A DNA stretch of 64,000 nucleotides from Oxalobacteraceae bacterium (lineage in GTDB: Bacteria; Pseudomonadota; Gammaproteobacteria; Burkholderiales; Burkholderiaceae_D). Each line of letters opens with the position of its first letter. Position 1 is the first letter of the stretch. A program made the position numbers and the translations under genes. Below the pieces are notes generated by a model. The model ran no database searches. It was not told where the DNA came from and saw only the letters and a list, made by a program, of their open reading frames with translations. Where the stretch lies: assembly GCA_030698225.1 (NCBI GenBank), contig JAUYNR010000107.1, positions 28,406 to 92,405 on the forward strand. The letters run 5' to 3'. Below are positions 9,210 to 18,018 of the stretch, piece by piece.

Positions 9210-10148
9210 CTACTTGCTTGCTGCCATGCCGGCTTCGATTTGGGTCGTGGTAGCCGAACCGGCCGCCTTGGCTGCTGGCGTGGCCGCTGAAGCCAAATTC
9301 TCCTTGTGGAGATATTCGACCTTGGCGGATGCGCGCAATCGTTCTAGTTCCACCGCGCCGATTTCCTTGCGCCTTTCATTGCGCAGATATGATGCAATTT
9401 GTGGCGCTGCCGCTTCCGCCGTAACAGGGCTGAGCTTCACATCGTAGAGGGAGTCCACCATGGTGTACTCACCTGCCTTGATGACGAACAATTGATTCTT
9501 ACGCATTGCCTGCAGTTTCGTCATCATTTCCGGCGCAAGATCCGCAGTACTGCGCGACACTTCCGCACGTTCGTATGGCACGTGATTCTTGTCGAGCCAG
9601 GCAGCAACTTGCTCGATCGATTTGGCAGAATCAAGGCGTGCCTTGAGTTGCACGCTGAAGTCCCTGGTGGCAACCACCAATTCCTTCATATAGAACAACT
9701 TGCGCTGGGTGAACAACTCAGGGTGTGCCCGGTAATACGCGTCAACCTCGGCTTTGGAATGCGTCCCTATGGCTGCAAACTTATCTTGCAGGTAGGCTTG
9801 GGCCAGGATTTCCGTCTTGGCGCGCTCAATTGCCTGAACCACTTGAGGGTTGCGGTCGAGCTTGTTGCGTATCGCTGCCTCCTGCAGCAACTGGCGGTCG
9901 ATCAATGTTTCCAGCAATTGCTTATCGACCGCTTCTTTCGTGGCGGTCGGCTGACCTCCGACAGGCGCCTTAGCATCGCCCGGTTGCAGCATGACGATTT
10001 CGACGTCATTGACCTTGACTAGCGGTAACGGGCGTTCAACCTTACCTTCCGTGCTCGCTTGCGTATCGCAGGCCGACAAACTTACTGCCGCAACCAGCGC
10101 GAGCGCTCCGAACAGTGCCTGCCTTTTCAAGCCAGGACCGTTGGTCAT
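9210..10148 (-). CDS. epsD: EpsD-type peptidyl-prolyl isomerase lipoprotein
   Basis: This 312-residue exported lipoprotein carries the lipobox LSAC near residue 27 after a hydrophobic stretch (LFGALALVAAVS). The middle resembles the SurA N-terminal chaperone domain and a parvulin-like region (LFTQRKLFYMKELVVA). EpsD proteins of exopolysaccharide loci fit this layout and probably assist export or assembly in the periplasm. The ATG at 10148 is chosen; the frame extends to a TTG at 10187 that would put an A+T-rich, basic extension before the signal. Ribosome binding is weak for either. It precedes epsE in the operon. Confidence 0.83.
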   Translation of the reverse strand: MTNGPGLKRQALFGALALVAAVSLSACDTQASTEGKVERPLPLVKVNDVEIVMLQPGDAKAPVGGQPTATKEAVDKQLLETLIDRQLLQEAAIRNKLDRNPQVVQAIERAKTEILAQAYLQDKFAAIGTHSKAEVDAYYRAHPELFTQRKLFYMKELVVATRDFSVQLKARLDSAKSIEQVAAWLDKNHVPYERAEVSRSTADLAPEMMTKLQAMRKNQLFVIKAGEYTMVDSLYDVKLSPVTAEAAAPQIASYLRNERRKEIGAVELERLRASAKVEYLHKENLASAATPAAKAAGSATTTQIEAGMAASK

Positions 10149-10302
10149 CCCGTTTTTAATGCGCCGGTTAATTTTGCAGATAATCAAAATCTGGATCTTT
10201 CAATATTATTTTTTCGGATCATCCCAGTAATAAAAAAGCAAGGGAGGAACGCTGATTGCTCTGGCAGCCTGTCGCCAGTAGGCAGCGCACTGAGTCTGGC
10301 TT

Positions 10303-10812
10303 TCAGAAACCAAACGGCCGTTGCCGACGACGTCCTAGATACATCACGCTGCCAACGAGTAGCAATATGACGGCCCCACTCTTCGGCGCTGGAGACGATG
10401 CAACTATCGAGCCGTAGCGCATTGCTGCACTGCCGGAACCGGTTGACGCGATATACGATGAGTACGACGATGCATGCGTCTGGCCTGCGTTGGCCGAGAA
10501 TGACCCCGCGCTTACCTGTCTTCTGGCCAGGGTCGAGCCATTTCCCACTTGCTTCAGGATGCCAGAGAAAACACCGGATTCCGCACGCGAAACGGGCGCG
10601 GACGGCAGCGTATCGATGCGATTGCCCGAACCGGTCGCAGCAGATGTTCTGCGGTCCTTGCTTTCGAAAAAAGTGCCATTCAAAGCAAGCAGCGAAGTGA
10701 AATTCAGTTCGGCTCGATGGGGTTCAAGTAACTTGATAGTCGGCACGCCGGCGCTGGCCCAAGCGGAAACGCTGAACATCAGTACGGCCAACAATATTCG
10801 CTGTTTTTTCAT
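10303..10812 (-). CDS. Small secreted protein with C-terminal sorting-like tail
   Basis: This 169-residue protein has an N-terminal signal peptide (MKKQRILLAVLMFSVSAWAS) and a low-complexity Ser/Gly/Ala-rich body. The C-terminal tail consists of a Pro-containing SSPAPKSG, a hydrophobic helix (AVILLLVGSVMYLG) and an Arg cluster (RRRQR). That tripartite tail is the architecture of PEP-CTERM/exosortase substrates, although the canonical PEP tripeptide is absent. The ATG at 10812 has AAAGGAG ten bases upstream and is preferred over 10848, which overlaps the upstream gene. It lies between the sugar-transferase and epsD genes. Function is unknown; a surface protein displayed with the polysaccharide is inference. 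Confidence 0.65.
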   Translation of the reverse strand: MKKQRILLAVLMFSVSAWASAGVPTIKLLEPHRAELNFTSLLALNGTFFESKDRRTSAATGSGNRIDTLPSAPVSRAESGVFSGILKQVGNGSTLARRQVSAGSFSANAGQTHASSYSSYIASTGSGSAAMRYGSIVASSPAPKSGAVILLLVGSVMYLGRRRQRPFGF

Positions 10813-10837
10813 TGAAACTCCTTTCACATGGTCCAGA

Positions 10838-12244
10838 TCAATAGGCATTATCTCGGCCTAACACCACCTTTACGGTGCGCAAGATGATCCATAGATCGAG
10901 CGATATCGACCAGCTGCGCAGATAATCCAAATCGTATTCAATGCGCGCCGCCATCTTGTTCAAGGTATCGGTTTCGCCTCGAAATCCGTTCACTTGAGCC
11001 CATCCGGTAATTCCGGGTTTGACTTTGTGACGCAGCATGTAGCCTTTGATTAATCCACGGTATTGTTCGTTGTGCGCTACCGCATGCGGCCGCGGACCGA
11101 CGATACTCATTCGTCCCTGTAATACGTTGATGAATTGCGGCAATTCATCGAGTGAACTGCGGCGCAGAAAAGAGCCGAGTCTGGTTACTCGCTGGTCGTT
11201 TTTTTTGGCCTGAGTCACACTCGCACCATCCTCGCACACGGCCATCGAGCGAAATTTATAGACAATGATTTCCTCACCGTTCAAGCCGTAACGGCGTTGC
11301 TTAAAGATGACCGGACCGGGCGAAGTCAACTTGACAGCCAACGCGATCGACAACATGACGGGCGCCAGCAACAACTGGATAACGGTGGCAAGCACGATGT
11401 CACTCAAACGCTTGACCAGGCTATTGATCCCGGTGAATGGGGTCTCGCAGATCGCAACCACCGGCACGCCGCCAATCTCATCGAAACGCGCCTGCATCAG
11501 GTCGAAGATGAAAATATCCGGCAGGAAGTAAATTGAGGCAGTGGTGTCCTGCAACTCATCGAGCAGTTGGCGTACGCGCGGCTGCGCCGCCATCGGCTGA
11601 CTGATGAAAATCACATTGATATTGTGTTCGCGAACATAGCCAGCGATGTCCGCCATCCGACCGAGCAGTGGCATAGCGAGTTGCTCCGGAAGACGGGTTG
11701 CGCCACGATCGTCAAAAAAGCCACGCAGGTCCATGAACAGGTGCGGATATTCGGCAATCCGATCGGCAAGTTTCAAACCGACATCGTTGGCGCCGACGAT
11801 CACCACCGAACGCGCTTGATCGCCCCTGCGCAGATCGGAAGCTATTTTGCGCAATGCCAGGTGGCTCGCCAGCAGTGCGAACGGCGTAACGATGAACCAG
11901 GAGACGATGACACCATCGGAATATTTATACGAGAATCCGGTGGCATAGCCGATAAAAATCAGGATCGCAACGAAGATTGCCCAACCAAAGAAAATATCGC
12001 CCGCAAATGCCAGCAGCTTGCCGCGGCGCCAGTTGCGGTACGAATCGATCTGCTCGTGAACATACGACGAAATGAAGAATGCAATGATCGCCAGCACCAG
12101 GTAGTTGCCGGAAAACGGTTCATTTAGTGCCAATGTCAACAGGTACAGCGTGCTCAGTATGACCAGAGGATCAAGCAGGCGCTTGAAAAACGACAGCACC
12201 GGAATGTCGCTGAACGTCATCGCATGTCTGGACTCAGAATTCAT
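10838..12244 (-). CDS. epsB: Undecaprenyl-phosphate sugar-1-phosphate transferase (EPS initiation)
   Basis: This 468-residue PHPT-family enzyme is of the WcaJ/EpsB type and starts repeat-unit synthesis by moving a hexose-1-phosphate onto undecaprenyl phosphate. N-terminal transmembrane helices (about residues 20-120) are followed by a nucleotide-binding-like domain (VVIVGANDVGLKLADRI) and the C-terminal catalytic domain: KRLSDIVLA, SPGPVIFKQRRYGLNG, YKFRSM, SLDELPQFINV and VGPRPH. The ATG at 12244 overlaps the epsL stop by 11 bp; an internal ATG at 12220 is an alternative. Which hexose is used cannot be told from sequence alone. Confidence 0.9.
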   Translation of the reverse strand: MNSESRHAMTFSDIPVLSFFKRLLDPLVILSTLYLLTLALNEPFSGNYLVLAIIAFFISSYVHEQIDSYRNWRRGKLLAFAGDIFFGWAIFVAILIFIGYATGFSYKYSDGVIVSWFIVTPFALLASHLALRKIASDLRRGDQARSVVIVGANDVGLKLADRIAEYPHLFMDLRGFFDDRGATRLPEQLAMPLLGRMADIAGYVREHNINVIFISQPMAAQPRVRQLLDELQDTTASIYFLPDIFIFDLMQARFDEIGGVPVVAICETPFTGINSLVKRLSDIVLATVIQLLLAPVMLSIALAVKLTSPGPVIFKQRRYGLNGEEIIVYKFRSMAVCEDGASVTQAKKNDQRVTRLGSFLRRSSLDELPQFINVLQGRMSIVGPRPHAVAHNEQYRGLIKGYMLRHKVKPGITGWAQVNGFRGETDTLNKMAARIEYDLDYLRSWSISLDLWIILRTVKVVLGRDNAY

Positions 12245-13505
12245 AACGTGAACTGAGCATCAAGCCGGTGTTCGGAGTCCTGTCGCCGTCACTGGAATCC
12301 CTGATTCTACGGTGCGCCAAGGCTGCCAGTTGAAGGTGGTCGGTAGGACGGTAAACAAGCTTGATCGATGCAGTGCGAAACGTATCCTTGCCACCCGATT
12401 CAGCACCCCTATAGTCGCTGGTCTCGCGCCTGAGTTGGCCATCGAGCCGGATCTTGCTGGTCAAGTCCCAGGTGGACCCGACGCCAATGCCCTGATTGAG
12501 TGCATAGCTGGCAGTCAGGTTTTCCGGCGAGCCAATCTCGTCTTGATCGAGCGCGCCGATCTCGCGCCAGCCGCTTAGAGTCACCCCAACCTTGCCGGTC
12601 GGCTTCCACTGCGCGATCAGGCGCGCATTCGGGCCATTAAAATCACGTGTCGAGTCAGAGTCGTGCTTGCGTTGAACATAACCGCCCAGAAATTGCAGTT
12701 GTGTTTTCCCTGTAAGCAGCCAATTGACCTTGCCCTTTATCTCGTTCTGATCGTAACTATTGGCCAATATCGGTGAGTTCGGGAGATCGCCGCGGGTGTG
12801 CCGCAACTGCACGCCGAACGTACTCTTGCTGGCTGCCAAGTAGTCCATGCCGACTTCCGACGTGACCTCGTCGCGGTCACCAGCCGAATTAACATCGTAA
12901 CTGAGTTTGTCGCGCGACAATCCACCGCGCAAGCGCCAACTCGGATGGAGTAGCCACGAAGCATCGAAAAACTCCCGGCGTTGCGTGCGCAGGTTGGGCT
13001 CATCGTTGTCGATGTCCGGGGCGTCGAGGTTCACATATGGCGACAGTGCCTGCACATAGCTTGCGCCTAAATTGCCTTCAACATGATCGCCGACATGCCA
13101 GTTCCAATTACCAAGGAGATCCTTGTTGTTGAGCGTACCCAGTCTGTCAGAAGTGATATGGGCTAGATTGAGTTTGGCAGATAACACCTGCTGACTGATG
13201 CGCTTGTTGATGGCCAGCCCAGCATCGGCACGGTGGGAAGTGTCGGACAGGTCAGAGTCGGACAGATCTCGCCTTCTCCTATCTGCATCCGAGATGCCTG
13301 ATACGTTTTCGTCGTAGGAAAATGAATAGCCTACGTAAGGACGAAATACATCCCCCTCCGCGGCAAGCGCGGGCATGCAAGTTACCACCCCCAGCCCCAG
13401 AAAAAAATGCAAGGTCCGCTGCCAACGCAACGATGGTAGCGATGGGTACGGGAGTGCAGGTAGCTTGGATTTCATTTGTACGGGTTTCATTTTTATCAAA
13501 GGCAT
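12234..13505 (-). CDS. epsL: EpsL-like outer-membrane beta-barrel of EPS operon
   Basis: This 423-residue secreted protein has a signal peptide ending near residue 49 (CMPALAAEGD). The rest consists of alternating hydrophobic/polar strands with many Arg, Trp and Tyr, ending in the terminal aromatic typical of outer-membrane barrels (SSRYEF). It matches in length and context the exopolysaccharide operon EpsL family. The first ATG (13505) has GGAAGA upstream, though ATGs six and eleven codons in are also possible. It is the first gene of the EPS transcription unit, downstream of a 33-bp inverted repeat. Export of the polymer through or alongside this barrel is inference. Confidence 0.8.
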   Translation of the reverse strand: MPLIKMKPVQMKSKLPALPYPSLPSLRWQRTLHFFLGLGVVTCMPALAAEGDVFRPYVGYSFSYDENVSGISDADRRRRDLSDSDLSDTSHRADAGLAINKRISQQVLSAKLNLAHITSDRLGTLNNKDLLGNWNWHVGDHVEGNLGASYVQALSPYVNLDAPDIDNDEPNLRTQRREFFDASWLLHPSWRLRGGLSRDKLSYDVNSAGDRDEVTSEVGMDYLAASKSTFGVQLRHTRGDLPNSPILANSYDQNEIKGKVNWLLTGKTQLQFLGGYVQRKHDSDSTRDFNGPNARLIAQWKPTGKVGVTLSGWREIGALDQDEIGSPENLTASYALNQGIGVGSTWDLTSKIRLDGQLRRETSDYRGAESGGKDTFRTASIKLVYRPTDHLQLAALAHRRIRDSSDGDRTPNTGLMLSSRYEF

Positions 13506-13538
13506 GGGGTTCTTCCATTAGTTTCAATGCAATAAATT

Positions 13539-13571
13539 AATTGCTCTCTTGCTCTTTGTTGCCGAGCAATT
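13539..13571. promoter_or_regulatory. Inverted repeat upstream of the EPS operon
   Basis: AATTGCTC (13539-13546) is exactly complementary to GAGCAATT (13564-13571), with a 17-base loop. It lies 34-66 bp upstream of the epsL start, in the leader or promoter of the whole minus-strand EPS operon. It could be an operator or an RNA hairpin; no sigma-54 -24/-12 pair was found nearby. Confidence 0.5.
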
Positions 13572-14334
13572 AAAAAATATCACGCATCCTTGCTCCCGGT
13601 CCGATGGGATCGCCCCAGGTTTTGGAAAAAGGATGCCTTCCGATCGACGCTTTCTTGCGCCAGTTCCGAAGCAGTGTGTATTTCCGTGGAGAATGACTAT
13701 AAAAAATCAGACCCTGATTTGATGATGAATTAGGTGCTGCCCAACGTGGGTTTTAGCTGTCCATGCATTCGGCATGTACAACGGGATTTGGTCACATGAT
13801 GAACTGGAACGGATGCCATAATCTGTGCGATACCGCACATATGCATTCCTGCGTACAGGAAAATCAATTTGAAACCTCCGTTCAGCTCGGATCAAGCAGG
13901 CGATAACCAATATCCGACTAAATTCACTGTGCGCGGAATCGATTGAATCTCTAAAAAATTTAGTTTCCTGATTGATTTTTAGGCACACGCGATCGTTAAT
14001 AATTGCTCGGTGGCCAGTTATTCTTGCCAGTAAGAGGCATTGCAATTAAATTTGGTTCAACTCTGATACATCTTGATACTCTTTTTCATCCATTGACTTA
14101 ATTTCCGCACAGAAAATTTCAATAGATTTGCCTTAATCAGCGGACGTATCCGGACCAGCGCAGCAATCTTGCCGTTGTACAGATACAGGCGCCGCGTCAC
14201 TTTCTGCAGCAATTGCCGAGTAAGAAGATATCGGCAGATGCAGGAACACCAGTTTCCCGAATCGCTTTTCACCGGTGACGACTGCGCATTTGCCTGCAAC
14301 TTGACATGCATGGCATAGGGAAACAGCATCCGGT
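13572..14334. other. 763-bp region without a convincing gene
   Basis: This stretch lies between the EPS leader and modC. Two minus-strand open frames exist: one of 112 codons starting with TTG (13707-14045), and one of 90 codons starting with ATG at 14329, five bases after the modC stop, ending at 14057 with a basic C-terminus and a CSCIC segment. Neither has a recognisable domain. The second could be a small gene of the mod operon, but support is weak. Confidence 0.4.
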
Positions 14335-15447
14335 TTAGAGTCGGCTATCCAGAAAATGCACCGCATCTTCGCGCAAGACGACGGTGGTGCGACGGCCCGG
14401 CGCCAGATTGAGTTCGGCGGCCAAGCGTGCGGGCACCTGCGCATGCAATGGCGCATCGATGCCATCCATGCGGGTAGTAAGCCGCACTTCGTTGCCTATC
14501 GGTAACAGTGTTTGTATCGTGACCTCGATACGGTTGTGGCTGACCGGCAGGTAATCGCGCCCGACCGCGCGCAAACGCACGCCGCTATTCGGAATAACCC
14601 AGCGTATGCGTGTCCCGGGGGGAATTTCTGGATGTGGCGGGCTCGCCAGCGTGAGGGCGCCGGCCCGCAGCCAGGTGCATCCTGCGGCTGCGTCATGGCC
14701 AGCAATTTCGCCGTCGAAGATGTTGCGGATACCGACTTGTTGCGCAGCAACCTCATCGACGGGTCTGGCCATCACTTCGTACGGTGAACCGCTTTGCAAG
14801 GTCCGACCATCGGTCAACAGTGTCATCCGATCAGCCAGCAACAGTGCTTCATTCAGGTCATGGGTGACCATGACCACCGGGATGGCGAGCTGCCGCTTCA
14901 GTTCCGCCAGTTCAAAATAGAGACTGTCGCGGGTGGCCCGATCGACCGCCGAAAACGGCTCGTCCAGCAGCAGGATGGTGGGGTCGCGCGCCAGCGCCCG
15001 GGCCACCGCGACCCGTTGTTGCTGGCCGCCGGACAGCTCGGCCGGGCGGCGCTGGCCCAATCCATCCAGATGCACTCGCGCCAGCCATTCCGAAGCGCGG
15101 CGCAGTTGTTCGGCTGGCGCCAGATGATGCAAGCCGGCCCTGACATTGTCGAGCGCGCTCATGTGAGGAAACAGGCCGTAGTGTTGCGGCACGTAGCCGA
15201 TGCGCCGTTGTTGCGGCGACAGGAAAATGTCTTTGCCGGCATCGAACCAGACCGTGTCCGCGCATACGATGCGGCCCGACTGCGGACGGGACAGGCCGGC
15301 AATCATCCGCAGCAGCGTGCTCTTGCCGCTGCCGGAAGGGCCGACCAAAGCCAGCAATTGAGCGCATTCGCATTCGATACTGGCAGAGATCGGAATCGGT
15401 GCGCGCTGCTCCACCGTGAATGTCAGCCTAGAGTTCGGGCAAGCCAT
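14335..15447 (-). CDS. modC: Molybdate ABC transporter ATP-binding protein ModC
   Basis: This 370-residue ABC ATPase energises molybdate import through ModB. The Walker A GPSGSGKST lies near residue 40, the ABC signature ELSGGQQQRVAVARAL in the middle, and Walker B ILLLDEPFSAVD with the switch His (VTHDLNEA). A C-terminal TOBE-type molybdate-binding region of about 130 residues follows, as in ModC (family length 350-370). The ATG at 15447 has GGGAGG upstream and overlaps modB by 20 bp; the frame extends further upstream only through Cys-rich sequence that overlaps modB. It is the last gene of modABC and should serve the molybdopterin pathway encoded at 41-47 kb. Confidence 0.93.
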   Translation of the reverse strand: MACPNSRLTFTVEQRAPIPISASIECECAQLLALVGPSGSGKSTLLRMIAGLSRPQSGRIVCADTVWFDAGKDIFLSPQQRRIGYVPQHYGLFPHMSALDNVRAGLHHLAPAEQLRRASEWLARVHLDGLGQRRPAELSGGQQQRVAVARALARDPTILLLDEPFSAVDRATRDSLYFELAELKRQLAIPVVMVTHDLNEALLLADRMTLLTDGRTLQSGSPYEVMARPVDEVAAQQVGIRNIFDGEIAGHDAAAGCTWLRAGALTLASPPHPEIPPGTRIRWVIPNSGVRLRAVGRDYLPVSHNRIEVTIQTLLPIGNEVRLTTRMDGIDAPLHAQVPARLAAELNLAPGRRTTVVLREDAVHFLDSRL

Positions 15448-16111
15448 GCCGCCTCCCGAAACGCCGTGACAGTCCGTTCGCCAATGCCAGTACCGCGATC
15501 GAAAACACCAGCAGCAGCAGCGACATGCGCCCTGCTGCGGCAAAATCGAACGCTTGCACCCGGTCGTAAATCGCAATCGCAATCGTCTTGGTTTCGCCCG
15601 GAATGCTGCCGCCGACCATCAACACCACGCCGAACTCGCCCAAGGTATGGGCAAAGGTGAGCACCATCGCGGTCAGTACGCCCGGCCATGCCAGCGGCAA
15701 TTCGACCGTCAGCAAGGTGCGCCAGAACGACATTCCGCAACAGGCGGCAGCATCGCGCACTTCGTGCGGAATGGTTTCAAACGCGCGCTGGATCGGCTGC
15801 ACTGCGAACGGAATATTGACGATGATCGAAGCAATCACCAGTCCGGAGAAATGAAAAACCAGCGTATGCCCGCTCCAGCCGGCCACCCACCGTCCGATCG
15901 GCGACTGGCCGCCCAGCCCGACCAACAGGTAATAGCCGACCACCGTCGGCGGCAATACCAGAGGCACCGCCAACAGCGCCTCGACCAGCGGTTTGCCCCG
16001 GAAGCGGCGGTAGGCCAGTGCGCGACCGCCAAACAGGGCGGCCGGCAACAACAGCAAGACCGTCAGCGCTCCCAGCTTGAGCGACAGCCACAATGCGGGC
16101 CACTCCATCAT
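15428..16111 (-). CDS. modB: Molybdate ABC transporter permease ModB
   Basis: This 227-residue inner-membrane permease has about five or six helices. The ABC-permease coupling loop is visible as EVRDAAACCGMSFWRTLLTV, and the segment LGEFGVVLMVGGSIPGETKT is characteristic of ModB/CysT-type permeases. Its ATG overlaps the modA stop (ATGA), and its end overlaps modC, so modABC is one translationally coupled operon. It forms the molybdate translocation channel as a dimer with two ModC subunits. Confidence 0.93.
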   Translation of the reverse strand: MMEWPALWLSLKLGALTVLLLLPAALFGGRALAYRRFRGKPLVEALLAVPLVLPPTVVGYYLLVGLGGQSPIGRWVAGWSGHTLVFHFSGLVIASIIVNIPFAVQPIQRAFETIPHEVRDAAACCGMSFWRTLLTVELPLAWPGVLTAMVLTFAHTLGEFGVVLMVGGSIPGETKTIAIAIYDRVQAFDFAAAGRMSLLLLVFSIAVLALANGLSRRFGRRHGLPEL

Positions 16112-16905
16112 TCAACCTCTCCGGGCAGCAGGAAGCCATAACCGCGCATTATCTTGCGCGCTGCCGGTTGCTGCATATATGCATAAAATGCCTGCGCGGT
16201 TGCGCCGGCATTATTGAGCAAGACCATCCGTTGCCTGAGCGGCGTGTGCCACTCGGCCGGGATCACTGCATAGCGTCCCAATTTGGCCATTTGCGGCGCC
16301 TTCGCCAGCGATAGTGCAACGATGCCGCCTTCGGCCGAGCCGCCGATGGCGAATTGCGCGGCTTGCGAAACGTTTTCACCCAGCACCAGTTTCGGTTTCA
16401 GCGCATCCCACAGGCCCGCATGCTTCAAGGCTTCCTCGGCGCGGCGTCCGTAAGGCGCATGTTCCGGGTTGGCGATCGCGAAATGCTGGAGTTTTCCCTG
16501 CTTCAACAGCGCGGCCACACCCTTGAGTTCGGCGTCCACGGGTAATGGCGAGTTGATTGGAGTCACCAGCACAATGCGGCCGATCGCGTACAGCACGCCG
16601 ATGTCCCGGGTCAGGCCGTCCAGATGGAGTTTTTGCACATATTCTTCATCTGCCGATAAATACATCTGGAACGGTGCGCCGTTGCGGATCTGGGTTGCGA
16701 AGATGCCGGACGAGCCGAATGTAATTTTCAGATCCCGACCGCTCTGCTTGCGAAACGACGATGCCACCTCTTCCAGCGCAAACTTGAGGTCGGACGCGGC
16801 AGCCACTACCGGCACGTCGGCCGCTGCCGCATGGGAGCCGAGCATCAGGGCCAGAAATGCGAGCCGGAATCCTGACCGTCCGATCACTGTGCGTGCGACA
16901 AACAT
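16108..16905 (-). CDS. modA: Molybdate ABC transporter substrate-binding protein ModA
   Basis: This periplasmic oxyanion-binding protein has a signal peptide ending SHAAAA, then VPVVAAASDLKFALEEVA, where the AASDL segment lines the molybdate/tungstate site. FGSSGIFATQIRNGAPFQMY, a typical ModA segment, follows. I chose the ATG at 16905 (265 residues) because it gives a normal-length signal peptide and has GGGA nine bases upstream. An ATG at 16941, three bases after the kfrA-like stop, adds 12 residues and would couple the two genes. Stop overlaps modB. Confidence 0.9.
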   Translation of the reverse strand: MFVARTVIGRSGFRLAFLALMLGSHAAAADVPVVAAASDLKFALEEVASSFRKQSGRDLKITFGSSGIFATQIRNGAPFQMYLSADEEYVQKLHLDGLTRDIGVLYAIGRIVLVTPINSPLPVDAELKGVAALLKQGKLQHFAIANPEHAPYGRRAEEALKHAGLWDALKPKLVLGENVSQAAQFAIGGSAEGGIVALSLAKAPQMAKLGRYAVIPAEWHTPLRQRMVLLNNAGATAQAFYAYMQQPAARKIMRGYGFLLPGEVE

Positions 16906-16944
16906 ACAGAAATTCCCGATAAAAATGCCAGAGCGCAGCATAAC

Positions 16945-18018
16945 CTATTCAGTAGTGGAATCCGTTGCGTTTGGGGAAGCCGGTAATAAATCACGTGCCA
17001 GATCCAGTCGTCCTTCCAGTCGGGCCTTCTCCAGCATTAACAGCTGGTTTTCCAGCTGCAGCGCCTCGGCGCGATTTTCCAGAGTCAGCAATCGGGCTTG
17101 CAGCTGCGGCGTCTGATGATGCAATACGGCAAGTTCAGAGCGGGCCTCGCTCATCGTCTGCGAGACAGTCTTTAGCTGCGCGCGCAGCTCGGAACAAAGC
17201 ACCGATTGGGTGCCAATTTCCTGGCCGAGTTGCTGGCGCTCTGCCACGACCGCCTGATGCGTTTGGCGCAAGGTATGGAGCTCGCGTTCCAGCCGATCAC
17301 TGTATTGACTGACTTGCTCCAGCTGCGCTTCGCGTTGCGTTATGGTTTTTTGCTGGCTGGCCAGGCTGCGCCGCAACTCGCCCAACTCTTGCTCCAGTCG
17401 ATTACAGCGCTGTTGCGCTTCCTCGCGCTCGTTGGCGCGCTGGGTGGCGACCGCTTCCTGATAATGCTCGAATTGTGTGCGCGACTGGTTCAATTGCCGG
17501 TTCAGGCTATCGATCTCGTTTTGACGGTCGGTCAGGCGCTGCATCAATCCGGCGCCCTGCGCCTGGGCTGTCGCGCATGCCAGTTGCAGTGCGTGATGCA
17601 CGGTTTCCAGCTGTTCGCGGCGGGTTTTTTCCTGCGCCAAATCGGCCTCCAGCGCATCCCGTCTGGCAGCCAGTTCCGCTGTTGCCGCATCCGCATCGGC
17701 AAGTTGCTGCCGGCACCCGGCAACAACGGCCTGCGCGCCGGCCTGCGCAGCCTGCACTTTCAATTGCGCCTCTTGCTGCAAATGCGCATGCAGTCCCTTG
17801 ACCACTTCCAGCAACTCTTTCGGAAGGCCTTGCTGTTGCGCCGAGACCTGTTCCCGGTGCGCGCTTTTCCAGCGCTTGAGCATCGGCGCTAGCGTGCTTT
17901 TGCTGCCGGTGCCGCCCAGCGCGGCGCGTACCGCATCGACCGTGGGATTTTTTCCGTCGACTGCCAAATCGGAAGCGGCCTGCTCCACTTCGGCATAGGT
18001 AATTCCTGCGCGCGCCAT
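16945..18018 (-). CDS. KfrA-like coiled-coil DNA-binding protein
   Basis: This 357-residue protein has an N-terminal KfrA-type helix-turn-helix region (ITYAEVEQAASDLAVDGKNP, then VDAVRAALGGTGSKSTLAP). About 260 residues of Ala/Gln/Glu/Arg-rich heptad sequence follow, predicted to be one long coiled coil. KfrA proteins are mostly known from IncP plasmids, where they bind their own promoter and support partition; chromosomal relatives exist. The TTG three bases upstream of this ATG is the only extension. The gene ends three bases before a possible modA start, so it may be co-transcribed with modABC, which is unusual. A role in molybdate regulation is speculative. Confidence 0.8.
   Translation of the reverse strand: MARAGITYAEVEQAASDLAVDGKNPTVDAVRAALGGTGSKSTLAPMLKRWKSAHREQVSAQQQGLPKELLEVVKGLHAHLQQEAQLKVQAAQAGAQAVVAGCRQQLADADAATAELAARRDALEADLAQEKTRREQLETVHHALQLACATAQAQGAGLMQRLTDRQNEIDSLNRQLNQSRTQFEHYQEAVATQRANEREEAQQRCNRLEQELGELRRSLASQQKTITQREAQLEQVSQYSDRLERELHTLRQTHQAVVAERQQLGQEIGTQSVLCSELRAQLKTVSQTMSEARSELAVLHHQTPQLQARLLTLENRAEALQLENQLLMLEKARLEGRLDLARDLLPASPNATDSTTE

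Noticed and set aside
10303..10812. Assignment as a true PEP-CTERM protein
   Set aside because: The Pro-Glu-Pro signature is absent; only the architecture agrees, so it is called sorting-like.
13707..14045. 112-codon minus-strand frame
   Set aside because: TTG start, no ribosome binding site, no domain.
14057..14329. 90-codon minus-strand frame five bases after modC
   Set aside because: Position favours a small operon gene, but there is no recognisable domain, no homologue I know, and its codon use is not distinctive. Kept only as a note in the gap description.
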